From: Massilia sp. Root335
GTDB taxonomy: Bacteria; Pseudomonadota; Gammaproteobacteria; Burkholderiales; Burkholderiaceae_D
Direction of reading: 5' to 3'
Assembly (NCBI RefSeq): GCF_001425685.1
Contig: NZ_LMCY01000050.1
Location: forward strand, 21,748 to 85,747
DNA: 64,000 nt
Every line of letters starts with the position of its first letter. The stretch's first letter is position 1. A model generated the notes under the pieces. It worked only from the letters and a program-made list of their open reading frames with translations, ran no database searches and had not been told where the DNA came from. Below, piece by piece: positions 52,080 to 60,374 of this stretch. The position numbers and the translations under genes are program-made.

Positions 52080-53156
52080 TCACGTGACGTCAGGGTCAAG
52101 GTTTTTCGCGTCGCGGAAGCTGCGCTCTTCGTGCCACAGGGTCACGAACAGGGTCATCACGACGGGGCCGACAAACAGGCCGATGAGGCCGAGCGTCTCG
52201 ACCCCGCCGAGGATGCCCAGCAGGACGGCGATGAACGGCAGTTGCGTGGCGTTGCCGATCATCGCCGGGCGCACGAAATGGTCGGCCACGAACAGGATGA
52301 TGAAGCCCAGCACGAGGATCGCGATCGCGGCGATCGTCGCGCCCTGCCAGGCCAGCAGGCCGGCGGCGGCGCAGAACGCGAGCGGGGCGCCGAACGGGAT
52401 GATGGCGAGGACGCCCGACGCCGCGGCCCACAGCACGGCCGACGGCAGCCCCGCGAACTGGTAGCCGATGCCCAGCAGGACGCCTTCCGCGAGGCCGACG
52501 AGCACGAGGCCGTTGACGGTGGCGCGCACGGCGACGGGCACCTTCAGCGAGAACAGCGTCCAGCGCCGCACGCCGATCAGGTCGGCGCCGATGGCGTCCG
52601 TCTGGCGCTGCAGGGCGGTGCCGTCCTTGTAGAAGAAGAACAGGCAGAGGAAGGCGAACAGCATGTCGACCAGGCGGTGCATGACGCCGCTGCCGACCCG
52701 CTTGAGCACTTCGCTGGCCGTCTGCATGCGGCCGACGGAGCCGTCCTGCAGCAGGTGCGCGAGGCCGTGCGGCTGGCCGAGCGTGGCCAGCCACCAGTTG
52801 TAGACGGCGTCGCCGGCGAACGGAATGCGGTGCAGCCACTCCGGCGCGGCCAGGCCTTCGGTGTTGGCGCTGGCGACCATCTGCGCCAGCGCCGGCGCCT
52901 GGCGCGCGGCCTGCGTGACGCCCAGCGCGAGCGGGATGATGAAGACGATTGCGGCGGCGATGGTGACGAGGGCCGCCGCAAGGATGGTGCGGCCGCCCAG
53001 CGCGGTGCGGACCCGCACGTACAGCGGCCACGTGGCGATGCACAGGATGGCGGCCCACAGCAGCGGCAGGATGAAGCGCTGCGTCACGAGCAGGGCGAAC
53101 AGGACGATCGCCAGCGAAAAGCAGGCGCTCAGCACATCGCGTTGGTTGTCGGTCAT
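52080..53156 (-). CDS. AI-2E/PF01594 family transporter
   Basis: A 358-residue membrane protein with seven to eight helices. FLCLFFFYKDG, GIGYQFAGLPSAVLWAAASGVLAIIPFGAPL (split after Leu) and GNATQLPFIAVLLGILGGVETLGLIGLFVGPVV (split after Leu) are signatures of the family, which includes TqsA-like autoinducer exporters and Na+/H+ antiporters. The substrate is not predictable. The start at 53156 has GGAGAAG upstream. It probably forms a two-gene operon with the MerR regulator. Confidence 0.88.
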   Translation of the reverse strand: MTDNQRDVLSACFSLAIVLFALLVTQRFILPLLWAAILCIATWPLYVRVRTALGGRTILAAALVTIAAAIVFIIPLALGVTQAARQAPALAQMVASANTEGLAAPEWLHRIPFAGDAVYNWWLATLGQPHGLAHLLQDGSVGRMQTASEVLKRVGSGVMHRLVDMLFAFLCLFFFYKDGTALQRQTDAIGADLIGVRRWTLFSLKVPVAVRATVNGLVLVGLAEGVLLGIGYQFAGLPSAVLWAAASGVLAIIPFGAPLAFCAAAGLLAWQGATIAAIAILVLGFIILFVADHFVRPAMIGNATQLPFIAVLLGILGGVETLGLIGLFVGPVVMTLFVTLWHEERSFRDAKNLDPDVT

Positions 53157-53257
53157 GGCTTCTCCGGTGGATGGAACATCTTACCAAAACGGCATCGCCG
53201 GATGGGTGGTGTTGCCGATTATCAATTGGCCGACTTAAGTGTGTATTAACAGGCAGG

Positions 53258-53320
53258 CCGTCGTTCCCGGGCCGTCGGTACGCAAGCAAACTGGGCGCCC
53301 GCCTGCGCGGGGGCGACGTA
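53258..53320. repeat. degenerate copy of the murF-type palindromic element
   Basis: Starts CCGTCGTTCCCG like the left arm, then is deleted, and ends with CTGGGCGCCCGCCTGCGCGG and GGGCGACGTACG, matching the right arm. It lies in the gap upstream of argJ. Assigned by arm similarity only. Confidence 0.55.
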
Positions 53321-53398
53321 CGCACCGGCGGACCGTGCCTGTCTCCCGCAGGCGGTACAATACCGGACCTTCTTTCCATCCTTTCATTAGAGAACGCC

Positions 53399-54637
53399 AT
53401 GGCCGTCAATTCCCCCCTGCCCGTCGCCGCCGACCTGAAACCCGTCGCCGGCATCGAACTCGGTTACGCCGAAGCCGGCATCAAGAAGCCGAACCGCAAG
53501 GATGTGCTGGTGATGAAGCTCGCCGAAGGTGCGACCGTCGCCGGCGTGTTCACCAGGAACCGCTTCTGCGCGGCGCCGGTCCAGGTGAGCAAGGCGAATC
53601 TGGAGGCGGTGAGGGCCGGGGGCAAGCCGATCCGCGCGCTGGTGGTCAACACGGGCAACGCGAACGCGGGCACGGGCGAGCCGGGCCTCGCGAATGCGCA
53701 GGCCACGTGCGCCGAAGTGGCGCGCCTGCTGGGCCTCGACGCGCAGCAGGTGCTGCCGTTCTCCACGGGCGTGATCCTGGAACCGCTGCCGGTGCAAAAG
53801 ATCGTCGCGGGCCTGCCGGCCGCCATCGCGAACCTGAAGGCGGACAACTGGTTCAACGCGGCCGAAGCCATCATGACCACGGACACCCAGCCGAAAGCGG
53901 CGTCGGTCACGACGACGATCGCCGGCCACGCGGTCACGATGACCGGCATCAGCAAGGGCGCCGGCATGATCAAGCCGAACATGGCGACGATGCTGGGCTA
54001 CCTGGCGTTCGATGCGAAAGTCGCGCAGCCGGTGCTCGACGAACTGGTGAAGTACGCGGCCGACCGCTCGTTCAACAGCATCACCATTGACGGCGACACG
54101 TCGACCAACGATTCCTTCATCCTCGTCGCCACGGGCGCGGGCACGCTCGTCGTCGATTCGACCGACAGCCCGCACTATGCGGCGCTGCGCGACGCCGTCA
54201 GCGGCATTGCGCGCCACCTGGCGCAGCAGATCATCCGCGACGGCGAAGGCGCCACCAAGTTCATCACCATCACGGTGGAGCAGGGCCGCGACATGGAAGA
54301 GTGCCGCAAGATCGCCTACGCCATCGCCCACTCGCCGCTCGTGAAGACCGCGTTCTTCGCGTCCGACCCGAACCTGGGCCGCATCCTGGCCGCCATCGGC
54401 TACGCGGGCGTCGACGATCTCGACACGGCAAAGCTCGACCTGTACCTGGACGACGTGCTGGTCGCCAAGGCCGGCGGCCGCAACCCGGACTACAAGGAAG
54501 AGGATGGCCAGCGCGTGATGAAGAAGGCCGAGATCCTCGTGCGCGTCGTGCTCGCGCGCGGCGAGCTTGACGCCACCGTGTGGACCTGCGACCTGTCGCA
54601 CGACTACGTCTCGATCAACGCCGACTACCGTTCCTGA
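53399..54637 (+). CDS. argJ: bifunctional ornithine acetyltransferase/N-acetylglutamate synthase
   Basis: A 412-residue Ntn-type enzyme of arginine biosynthesis that recycles the acetyl group from N-acetylornithine to glutamate. It cleaves itself before Thr197 in KPNMATMLGYL to give alpha and beta chains. FTRNRFCAAPV, NTGNANAGTG, TDTQPKA and SFNSITIDGDTSTNDS are family motifs. Start 53399 gives the standard N-terminus. secA and argJ are usually close in related genomes; here 6.6 kb separate them. Confidence 0.97.
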   Translation: MAVNSPLPVAADLKPVAGIELGYAEAGIKKPNRKDVLVMKLAEGATVAGVFTRNRFCAAPVQVSKANLEAVRAGGKPIRALVVNTGNANAGTGEPGLANAQATCAEVARLLGLDAQQVLPFSTGVILEPLPVQKIVAGLPAAIANLKADNWFNAAEAIMTTDTQPKAASVTTTIAGHAVTMTGISKGAGMIKPNMATMLGYLAFDAKVAQPVLDELVKYAADRSFNSITIDGDTSTNDSFILVATGAGTLVVDSTDSPHYAALRDAVSGIARHLAQQIIRDGEGATKFITITVEQGRDMEECRKIAYAIAHSPLVKTAFFASDPNLGRILAAIGYAGVDDLDTAKLDLYLDDVLVAKAGGRNPDYKEEDGQRVMKKAEILVRVVLARGELDATVWTCDLSHDYVSINADYRS

Positions 54638-54641
54638 GCCG

Positions 54642-55547
54642 ATGAACCAGCTGGATAACTTCCTGCACCGCGCCGAAGCCCTGCTGGCGCGCGTGGAGGC
54701 CTTGCTGCCGCCGGCCGCGCCGCGCGACCCGGACTTCCGGCACGGCTATGCCTACCGCTGGCGCAAACGCGCGGGCAGCGGCAACGTCAAATACCTGCAG
54801 GCGGTGACGCACGCGTCGACCATCCGCCTCGCCGACCTGCAGCACATCGGCCCGCAGAAGGACCAGATCGAGCAGAACACGCGCCAGTTCGTGGCGAAGC
54901 GCCCGGCCAACAACGTCCTGCTGACGGGCGCGCGCGGCACCGGCAAATCGTCGCTCATCAAGGCGTGCCTGAACCAGTTTGCGCCGCAGGGCCTGCGCCT
55001 GATCGAAGTCGACAAGGCCGACCTGGCCGACCTGCCGGACATCGTCGACCTGGTCGCCGGCCGGCCGGAGCGCTTCGTGATCTTTTGCGACGACCTCAGT
55101 TTCGAAGAGGGCGAAGCGGGCTACAAGGCGCTCAAGGTGGCGCTGGACGGCAGCATCGCGGCGCAGTCGGACAACGTGGTGATCTACGCGACGTCGAACC
55201 GCCGGCACCTGATGCCGGAAAGGATGTCGGACAACGCGAGCTACAAGCACACCGACGACGGCGACCTGCATCCGGGCGAGACGGTCGAGGAAAAGATCTC
55301 GCTGTCGGAGCGCTTCGGCCTGTGGCTGTCGTTCTATCCGTTCAAGCAGGACGACTACCTGGACATCGTCGGCCACTGGCTGGCGAGCTTCGGCTGCACG
55401 CCGGCGCAGATCGCCTCCGCGCGCGGCGACGCGCTGCGCTGGGCGCTGGGCCGCGGCTCGCGCTCGGGCCGCGTGGCCTGGCAGTTCGCCAAGGACTACG
55501 CCGGCAAGCTGCCGCCGGCGCCGGCACAGGAACAGGTCGATGCCTGA
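54642..55547 (+). CDS. DUF815 family ATPase
   Basis: A 301-residue P-loop ATPase. Walker A is GARGTGKSS at about residue 91, Walker B FVIFCDDLSFEEGE, followed by YATSNRRHLMPE (sensor 1). The DUF815 family is found next to argJ or mutT in beta-proteobacteria; role unknown. It starts 4 nt after argJ and overlaps mutT by 8 nt, so it is in the same operon. Confidence 0.9.
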   Translation: MNQLDNFLHRAEALLARVEALLPPAAPRDPDFRHGYAYRWRKRAGSGNVKYLQAVTHASTIRLADLQHIGPQKDQIEQNTRQFVAKRPANNVLLTGARGTGKSSLIKACLNQFAPQGLRLIEVDKADLADLPDIVDLVAGRPERFVIFCDDLSFEEGEAGYKALKVALDGSIAAQSDNVVIYATSNRRHLMPERMSDNASYKHTDDGDLHPGETVEEKISLSERFGLWLSFYPFKQDDYLDIVGHWLASFGCTPAQIASARGDALRWALGRGSRSGRVAWQFAKDYAGKLPPAPAQEQVDA

Positions 55548-55980
55548 GGCGCGCATCGATATCACCTCGAAGCCGGTGGACGTCGCCGTGGGCGTGCTGA
55601 TGCGCCCGAACGGCGACGTGCTCCTGGGCCAGCGCCCCGACGGCAAGCCGTATGCCGGCTACTGGGAATTCCCGGGCGGGAAAGTCGAGCCGGGCGAGGA
55701 CATCTTCCACGCGCTGCAGCGCGAATTCGTCGAAGAGCTGGGCGTGAACGTGATCTCGGCCGAGCCGTGGTGCTGCGTCGAACACGTGTACGAGCATGCG
55801 CACGTGCGGCTGTACTTCTACATCAGCCGCGAGTGGGAAGGCGAACCGCAAAGCCTGGAAGGGCAGGCGTTCGCGTGGCAGGGCGCGTATGCCGTCAGCC
55901 CCCTGCTGCCGGCCACCATTCCGTTGCTGGCATGGCTGGACCAGGTGCGGTATCCCGCGCAGGGGACGGCCGCGGGCTAG
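55540..55980 (+). CDS. mutT: NUDIX hydrolase, 8-oxo-dGTP diphosphatase (MutT-like)
   Basis: A 146-residue protein that clears oxidised dGTP from the nucleotide pool. The Nudix box G47-x5-E53-x7-R61-E-F-V-E65-E66-L-G-V69 is complete, and WEFPGGKVEPGE and VAVGVLMRPNGDVLLGQRP are MutT-like. The last four bases, CTAG, are the overlap with the convergent HAF-repeat gene, so the two stop codons share them. Confidence 0.92.
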   Translation: MPEARIDITSKPVDVAVGVLMRPNGDVLLGQRPDGKPYAGYWEFPGGKVEPGEDIFHALQREFVEELGVNVISAEPWCCVEHVYEHAHVRLYFYISREWEGEPQSLEGQAFAWQGAYAVSPLLPATIPLLAWLDQVRYPAQGTAAG

Positions 55981-57011
55981 TCGCCCACCGGATCGAGCAA
56001 CATCGGTCCGCACGACTCGCCCTGGCAACCGTAGCCGACGATCTGGCCGCGCTCGTTGATGGCCTGCGGGTAGACGAACGTCAGGCCGGCCGCCGGATCG
56101 ATCAGGTCATTCAGGTTGTGCGATCCCTTGCCGGGTTCGTAGAGAAAGCCGCCGGGCGCCGTCTGCACGCTGCCCACCACCTGGCCGCGGTTGTTGATGC
56201 CGCGCGCATCCGAAGGGAGGTCGGACAGGACGTGCATGCCGTCCGCGTCCCACAGGACGGCGCGGTAGCCCTCGGCGCCGCCGTTGTCGCGCTCGATGAA
56301 TCCCACCGTCTGGCCGCGCGCGTTCACCCTGGCCGCGTGGCTGCTGTGCTCGGGCGGCGTGGGGAGCGCGGTCAGCGTGTCGCGCCGGTCGCTGAAGGCC
56401 AGCACGCGGAACTGGCCGAACGGCGTTGCCTGGTCGGTCGTGGACGAGCCGACGACCTGGCCGCGGTTGTCGATGCCGGCGCCGACGCTGGCGCGGACCG
56501 TCTGGCCGAGCGTGCCGAGGTCGCGCACCGTGCCCTGCCGGATGACGTAGGCCATGGCGTCGCCGAGGCGGTCGCTGTAGGACCCGACGATGTCGCCGGC
56601 GTCGTTGATGTCCATGGCGGTCGACGACGCGTGCACGGCCACCGGCAGCTCGTGCGCCGCGCCGTCGACGAACACGACGGCACGGCGGCGGTCGGTGTCC
56701 ACGTCATAGGAACTGCCGACGACCTCGCCTTTCTCGTTGATGCTTTCGGGCTCGGCATATTCGTCGCCCGGCAAGGGCTGCAGGGCGATCAGCCGGCCGT
56801 CCCGCCAGCAGAACGCGCCCGGGCTGCCGCTCGCGGTGCCGCAAATCGTTCCGCTGTTGTTGATCATCTTGGCGACGCCGGAGCCCTGGCCCGGCGTGAA
56901 TGGCACCAGCACGACCGGTTCGTAGCGATATCCGGGCGCGGCGTGTGTGGAGAGCGGCAGGGCGGCGGCGGCGCCGAGCAGCAGGCTGGACAGGGTTCGA
57001 CGGTGCGGCAT
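55977..57011 (-). CDS. secreted HAF-repeat protein
   Basis: A 344-residue exported protein: signal peptide (LLLGAAAALPLSTHAAP), then about six repeats built around IN(D/N/E)xGxVVGS, for example SINEKGEVVGSS, DINDAGDIVGSY, GIDNRGQVVGSS, GINNRGQVVGSV and AINERGQIVGYG. These HAF repeats form beta-propeller-like extracellular domains of unknown role. The start at 57011 follows GGAGG. No sorting signal is visible at the C-terminus. Confidence 0.85.
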   Translation of the reverse strand: MPHRRTLSSLLLGAAAALPLSTHAAPGYRYEPVVLVPFTPGQGSGVAKMINNSGTICGTASGSPGAFCWRDGRLIALQPLPGDEYAEPESINEKGEVVGSSYDVDTDRRRAVVFVDGAAHELPVAVHASSTAMDINDAGDIVGSYSDRLGDAMAYVIRQGTVRDLGTLGQTVRASVGAGIDNRGQVVGSSTTDQATPFGQFRVLAFSDRRDTLTALPTPPEHSSHAARVNARGQTVGFIERDNGGAEGYRAVLWDADGMHVLSDLPSDARGINNRGQVVGSVQTAPGGFLYEPGKGSHNLNDLIDPAAGLTFVYPQAINERGQIVGYGCQGESCGPMLLDPVGD

Positions 57012-57126
57012 GGAGACCTCCGGTGCGGTGAGTTGACGGAGGCCCAGAATAGGGGCCAGCGGGCCCGCATTCCTTGATATCGCTTAAGAATGATGCTCGC
57101 AGGAAACTTTGGGGCGGCCCGCGCGG

Positions 57127-57264
57127 CTATTCGCGCCGTAGCGCTTCCCGCCGCCTGATGCGCCCCGTGGCCGCGGCCGCGCGCAGTGCGCAGGAAAAGC
57201 CCTTGCAAGGGGCGAGATGGCGCTGGTAGAAACGGATCGCGGCCTGCGCCGGCGTGGCCTTCAC
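57127..57264 (-). CDS. short YidD-like open frame
   Basis: A 45-residue frame starting at a GTG that overlaps the tautomerase stop (GTGA). It reads IRFYQRHLAPCKGFSCALRAA, which resembles the conserved IRxYQxxLSPxKGxxC start of YidD, the membrane-insertion efficiency factor. The rest of YidD (PTCSxY and the C-terminal Cys region) is missing, so this is either a very short relative or a truncated remnant. Confidence 0.4.
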   Translation of the reverse strand: MKATPAQAAIRFYQRHLAPCKGFSCALRAAAATGRIRRREALRRE

Positions 57265-57641
57265 GTATGCAGGATCCGTCCGCCCGCGAACGACCAGTTT
57301 TCCCAGTTCGTCTCCTTGAACACGACCATCACGTTTTCCGGATCGAAGCCGGATGCGCGCAGGTGGTCCATCAGCTCGGCCAGCAGCTTCTTCTTGACCT
57401 TCACGCTGCGCCCGACCGACCAGACGATCTCGATCAGCACGAAGTCGTCCGTGCGCGTCGTCGTGACGTCGGGGTAGTGGCTGTCGTAGCGGAAGTCGGC
57501 CGCGTCCAGTTCCAGCACGCGCTGGAACCGGTCGGTGTCGGGCACGCCGGTCGCGACGAGCGCGGCGTGGACGGCGGCGAACACCTTGTCCTTGAACTCG
57601 GCGGTCTTGGGCTTGCGGACGGTGAGCGTGACGAACGGCAT
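57261..57641 (-). CDS. tautomerase family protein
   Basis: A 126-residue protein of the tautomerase superfamily (PF14552-type). Pro2, which becomes the catalytic N-terminal Pro after Met removal, is present in MPFVTLTVRKPKT; VVFKETNWENWSFAGG is characteristic of the end. Substrate unknown. The start at 57641 follows AGGAGG; a longer frame to 57698 would bury the essential Pro. It lies downstream of yacG on the same strand. Confidence 0.88.
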   Translation of the reverse strand: MPFVTLTVRKPKTAEFKDKVFAAVHAALVATGVPDTDRFQRVLELDAADFRYDSHYPDVTTTRTDDFVLIEIVWSVGRSVKVKKKLLAELMDHLRASGFDPENVMVVFKETNWENWSFAGGRILHT

Positions 57642-57663
57642 GCGGAACCTCCTCGGTAAGCGC

Positions 57664-57846
57664 TTATTCCTTCGAGACGGAATCGTCGTCGGCGTCACCG
57701 GGCGGCGCGCCGGGGATGGTGTACTTCTCTTCGGCCCAGGCGCCCAGGTCGATTTGCTTGCAGCGATCGGAACAGAACGGGCGGAACTTGTTGGCCTCCG
57801 TCCATTCGACCTTCTTGCCGCAGGTGGGGCAGGATACGACGGTCAT
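57664..57846 (-). CDS. yacG: DNA gyrase inhibitor / zinc-finger protein YacG
   Basis: A 60-residue zinc protein with Cys6, Cys9, Cys25 and Cys29 (CPTCG and FCSDRCKQIDLGAWAEEKY). YacG binds GyrB and inhibits gyrase in E. coli. Order coaE-zapD-yacG is conserved in proteobacteria. Confidence 0.95.
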   Translation of the reverse strand: MTVVSCPTCGKKVEWTEANKFRPFCSDRCKQIDLGAWAEEKYTIPGAPPGDADDDSVSKE

Positions 57847-57871
57847 GGTGTGCTTCTAAAAAAATCGGTGA

Positions 57872-58627
57872 TCAGAAATTGCAGAGCGTGAGCTCGAACG
57901 GGACGTCTTCTTCCAGCGGCTTCGGCTTCAAATCGCCGCCCTGGGTCGTGAAGCGCACCCACAGCATGTACTTGTTGGCGGAGATCTCGGGAATCGCGCC
58001 CAGCGCGTCGTCCACGGACAGGCGCAGCATCTGGTAGACCTTCCCCTGCAGCATCTGCTGGTAGCTGCCGGCCGCGGCGATCATCTTGACGGGGCCGCCG
58101 GAATCGCGCAGCAGGCGCAGCACGAGGGCCAGCGCGTCGAACAGGGGCGCCAGCGGGGCGAACCAGGCCGTGATGTCGGCGTAGCGCTGTTCGGCCGGGC
58201 GCCGCTGCCACGCGTAATAGGACGGAAGATCGAATTCGCAGGCGCCGCCGGGGATGATCGTGCGGCCGCGGATGCTCATCAGCCACTCGTTGTCGCGCAC
58301 GTTCTGGCCCGTCTTGCCCTGGGCGGTGACGAGCGCGTTGCTGACGGCGTCGAGTTCGGCCAGCACCGCGTCGAGCGCGTCCTTGGCGACGGCGGGATTG
58401 CTGCGGTAGCCCAGCAGGCTTTGCTTCTGGCGTTCCAGCTCTTGCAGCAGGTCGGACTTGAGGTCCGCGCGGCCCGCCACTTCCAGCATGTCGAAGATCG
58501 TCGCGAGCGCGACATGGTGCTGCAGAGGATGGTCCTGCGCTACAAAGAATTTGAACTTCTCGTACAGGTCCTCCAGCCGCAACAACGTGCGTATGCGCTC
58601 GTTGAATGGGTATTCGTAGACGATCAA
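57872..58627 (-). CDS. zapD: cell division protein ZapD
   Basis: A 251-residue cytosolic protein that binds the FtsZ C-terminal peptide and bundles protofilaments. VYEYPFNERIRTLLRLEDL, GRTIIPGGACEFDLPSYYAW and the C-terminal VPFELTLCNF are family motifs. The start is ambiguous: a TTG at 58627 has AAGGA seven bases upstream and gives the normal family N-terminus; a TTG at 58657 would add ten residues. It lies between coaE and yacG. Confidence 0.94.
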   Translation of the reverse strand: MIVYEYPFNERIRTLLRLEDLYEKFKFFVAQDHPLQHHVALATIFDMLEVAGRADLKSDLLQELERQKQSLLGYRSNPAVAKDALDAVLAELDAVSNALVTAQGKTGQNVRDNEWLMSIRGRTIIPGGACEFDLPSYYAWQRRPAEQRYADITAWFAPLAPLFDALALVLRLLRDSGGPVKMIAAAGSYQQMLQGKVYQMLRLSVDDALGAIPEISANKYMLWVRFTTQGGDLKPKPLEEDVPFELTLCNF

Positions 58628-58687
58628 AATGACATCCTTAAGAATGTAGGCTGGCAACCACGTGATTCTGAACCATGATGCACAAAA

Positions 58688-59359
58688 TTACAAACGCTGG
58701 CTTGGTTGTCCTGCCAATTTTTCCGCTTCGTCAAGATAAAACCGGTGCAGGCGCTCGACTTGCGGCAGCAGCGCGTCGACGCCGGCGTCGTTGAGGATCA
58801 CGTCGTCCGCTTCTTCCAGCCGGCGCGCGCGCGAGACCTGGGCCGCCATGATGGCGCGGACCTGTTCTTCCGCCAGCCCGTTGCGGGCCATCACGCGCGC
58901 GATTTGCGTCGCTTCCGGACAGTCGATCGCGAGCACGCGCGCCACGCGTTCGCGCCACGTGCCCGATTCGATCAGCAGCGGCACGACGAAGATCGTGTAC
59001 GGACCGCCGGCGAGCAGCGCGGCCGCGGCCGTCGCTTCACGGATGCGCGGGTGCAGGATGGCTTCCAGGCGGGCGCGCGCGTCCGGATCGGAAAATACGA
59101 GGGCGCGCATCTTCGCGCGGTCGAGGGCGCCGTCCGGCGTGGCGAAATCGGGACCGAAGGCGTCGATCAGCGCCGGCATCGCGGCGCCGTGCGGGGCCGT
59201 CAGGCCGTGGGCGATCCGGTCGGTGTCGATGACGGCGGCGCCGCGCGCGCCGAACAGGTCGGCCACGGTCGTCTTGCCGCAGCCGATGCCGCCGGTGAGG
59301 CCCACCGCGAAACGGGGGGCGGATCGAGGAGTTGAAACGGCCGAGCCTGGTGTGTGCAT
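58688..59359 (-). CDS. coaE: dephospho-CoA kinase
   Basis: A 223-residue P-loop kinase for the last step of coenzyme A synthesis. GLTGGIGCGKTT (P-loop Lys29), the DTD(R)IAH segment that binds dephospho-CoA, LEAILHPRIRE and VVPLLIESG are diagnostic. A 15-residue extension precedes the P-loop domain. The start at 59359 follows GAGGT. Downstream of pilD by 25 nt. Confidence 0.96.
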   Translation of the reverse strand: MHTPGSAVSTPRSAPRFAVGLTGGIGCGKTTVADLFGARGAAVIDTDRIAHGLTAPHGAAMPALIDAFGPDFATPDGALDRAKMRALVFSDPDARARLEAILHPRIREATAAAALLAGGPYTIFVVPLLIESGTWRERVARVLAIDCPEATQIARVMARNGLAEEQVRAIMAAQVSRARRLEEADDVILNDAGVDALLPQVERLHRFYLDEAEKLAGQPSQRL

Positions 59360-59384
59360 GCGTACCTCGGGCCTGGCCGGGAGG

Positions 59385-60254
59385 CTAGGCCAGGAAACCC
59401 TGCGCGTAGCGGGTCAATGGTGTTCCGTACAAGAGTGCGATCATACCAGCCGCCGCGAGGTAGGGGCCGAACGGGATCGGATTATTGCGGTCGCGCCGCG
59501 CGAACACGATCAGGCCGATGCCGACGATGGCGCCGACGACGGACGACAGGATGATGATGGTCGGCAGCATCGTCCAGCCCATCCACGCGCCCAGCGCGGC
59601 GAGCAGCTTGAAGTCGCCGTAGCCCATGCCTTCCTTGCCCGTGGCGAGCTTGAACAGCCAGTACACGGCCCACAGCGACAGGTAGCCGGCCATCGCGCCG
59701 ATGACGGCGTCGCGCAGCGGGACGATGGTGCCGTCCAGGTTGATGAGCAGGCCCAGCCACAAGAGCGGGTAGGTGAGGTCGTCCGGCAGCGTCTTCGTGT
59801 CGTAGTCGATCAAGGTCATCGAGATCAGGAAGTACGCGAACACGAGGCTCGCCAGGCCCAGCCAGCCGCTGCCGAAATGCCAGATCAGCACGGCCGACAG
59901 CAGTCCCGTGACGGCTTCCACGACCGGATAGCGCGGCGAAATCGGCGCCTTGCACGCGCTGCACTTGCCGCGCAAGAACAGCCAGCTGACGATGGGGATG
60001 TTTTCCAGCGCCGTGATCCGGTGGCCGCAATGGGGGCAGGCGGAGCGGGGCACCATCAGGTTGAATCGGTCCGGGTGCGGCAATTCCTTGCCGGCCTCGT
60101 GCGCGATGTAGTTGTCGAGTTCGCGCTGCGCCATCACGGGCAGGCGGTACACGACCACGTTCAGGAAGCTGCCGATCAACAGGCCGAACAGGGCTGCGGC
60201 GAGGGTCGCGGCGAGGGTCGCCGGGGCGGCGAAGAGCAGGATTTCCGGTGACAT
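59385..60254 (-). CDS. pilD: prepilin peptidase / N-methyltransferase
   Basis: A 289-residue membrane aspartic protease that cleaves and N-methylates type IV prepilins and type II secretion pseudopilins. The cytoplasmic zinc domain has two CxxC pairs (CPHCGHRI and CSACKAPI); catalytic Asps are in IDYDTKTLPDDLTYPLLW and GYGDFKLLAALGAW. pilB and pilC, which often precede it, are absent here; a glycosyltransferase gene is upstream instead. Confidence 0.95.
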   Translation of the reverse strand: MSPEILLFAAPATLAATLAAALFGLLIGSFLNVVVYRLPVMAQRELDNYIAHEAGKELPHPDRFNLMVPRSACPHCGHRITALENIPIVSWLFLRGKCSACKAPISPRYPVVEAVTGLLSAVLIWHFGSGWLGLASLVFAYFLISMTLIDYDTKTLPDDLTYPLLWLGLLINLDGTIVPLRDAVIGAMAGYLSLWAVYWLFKLATGKEGMGYGDFKLLAALGAWMGWTMLPTIIILSSVVGAIVGIGLIVFARRDRNNPIPFGPYLAAAGMIALLYGTPLTRYAQGFLA

Positions 60255-60272
60255 GATGCTCCGATGGGTGGC

Positions 60273-60287
60273 TGATTCCGTGAATCA
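60273..60287. promoter_or_regulatory. perfect dyad upstream of pilD
   Basis: TGATTC-CGT-GAATCA, 19 bp before the pilD start on the minus strand. A possible operator; nothing else supports it. Confidence 0.3.
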
Positions 60288-60374
60288 ACTATTCTAGGGG
60301 TTTTCCCGCCATTTGGGCAGCATCGTGACGCGTCGCCGCCACGGGTGGCCGCCGACCCCGGCCATCGCCCCGCC

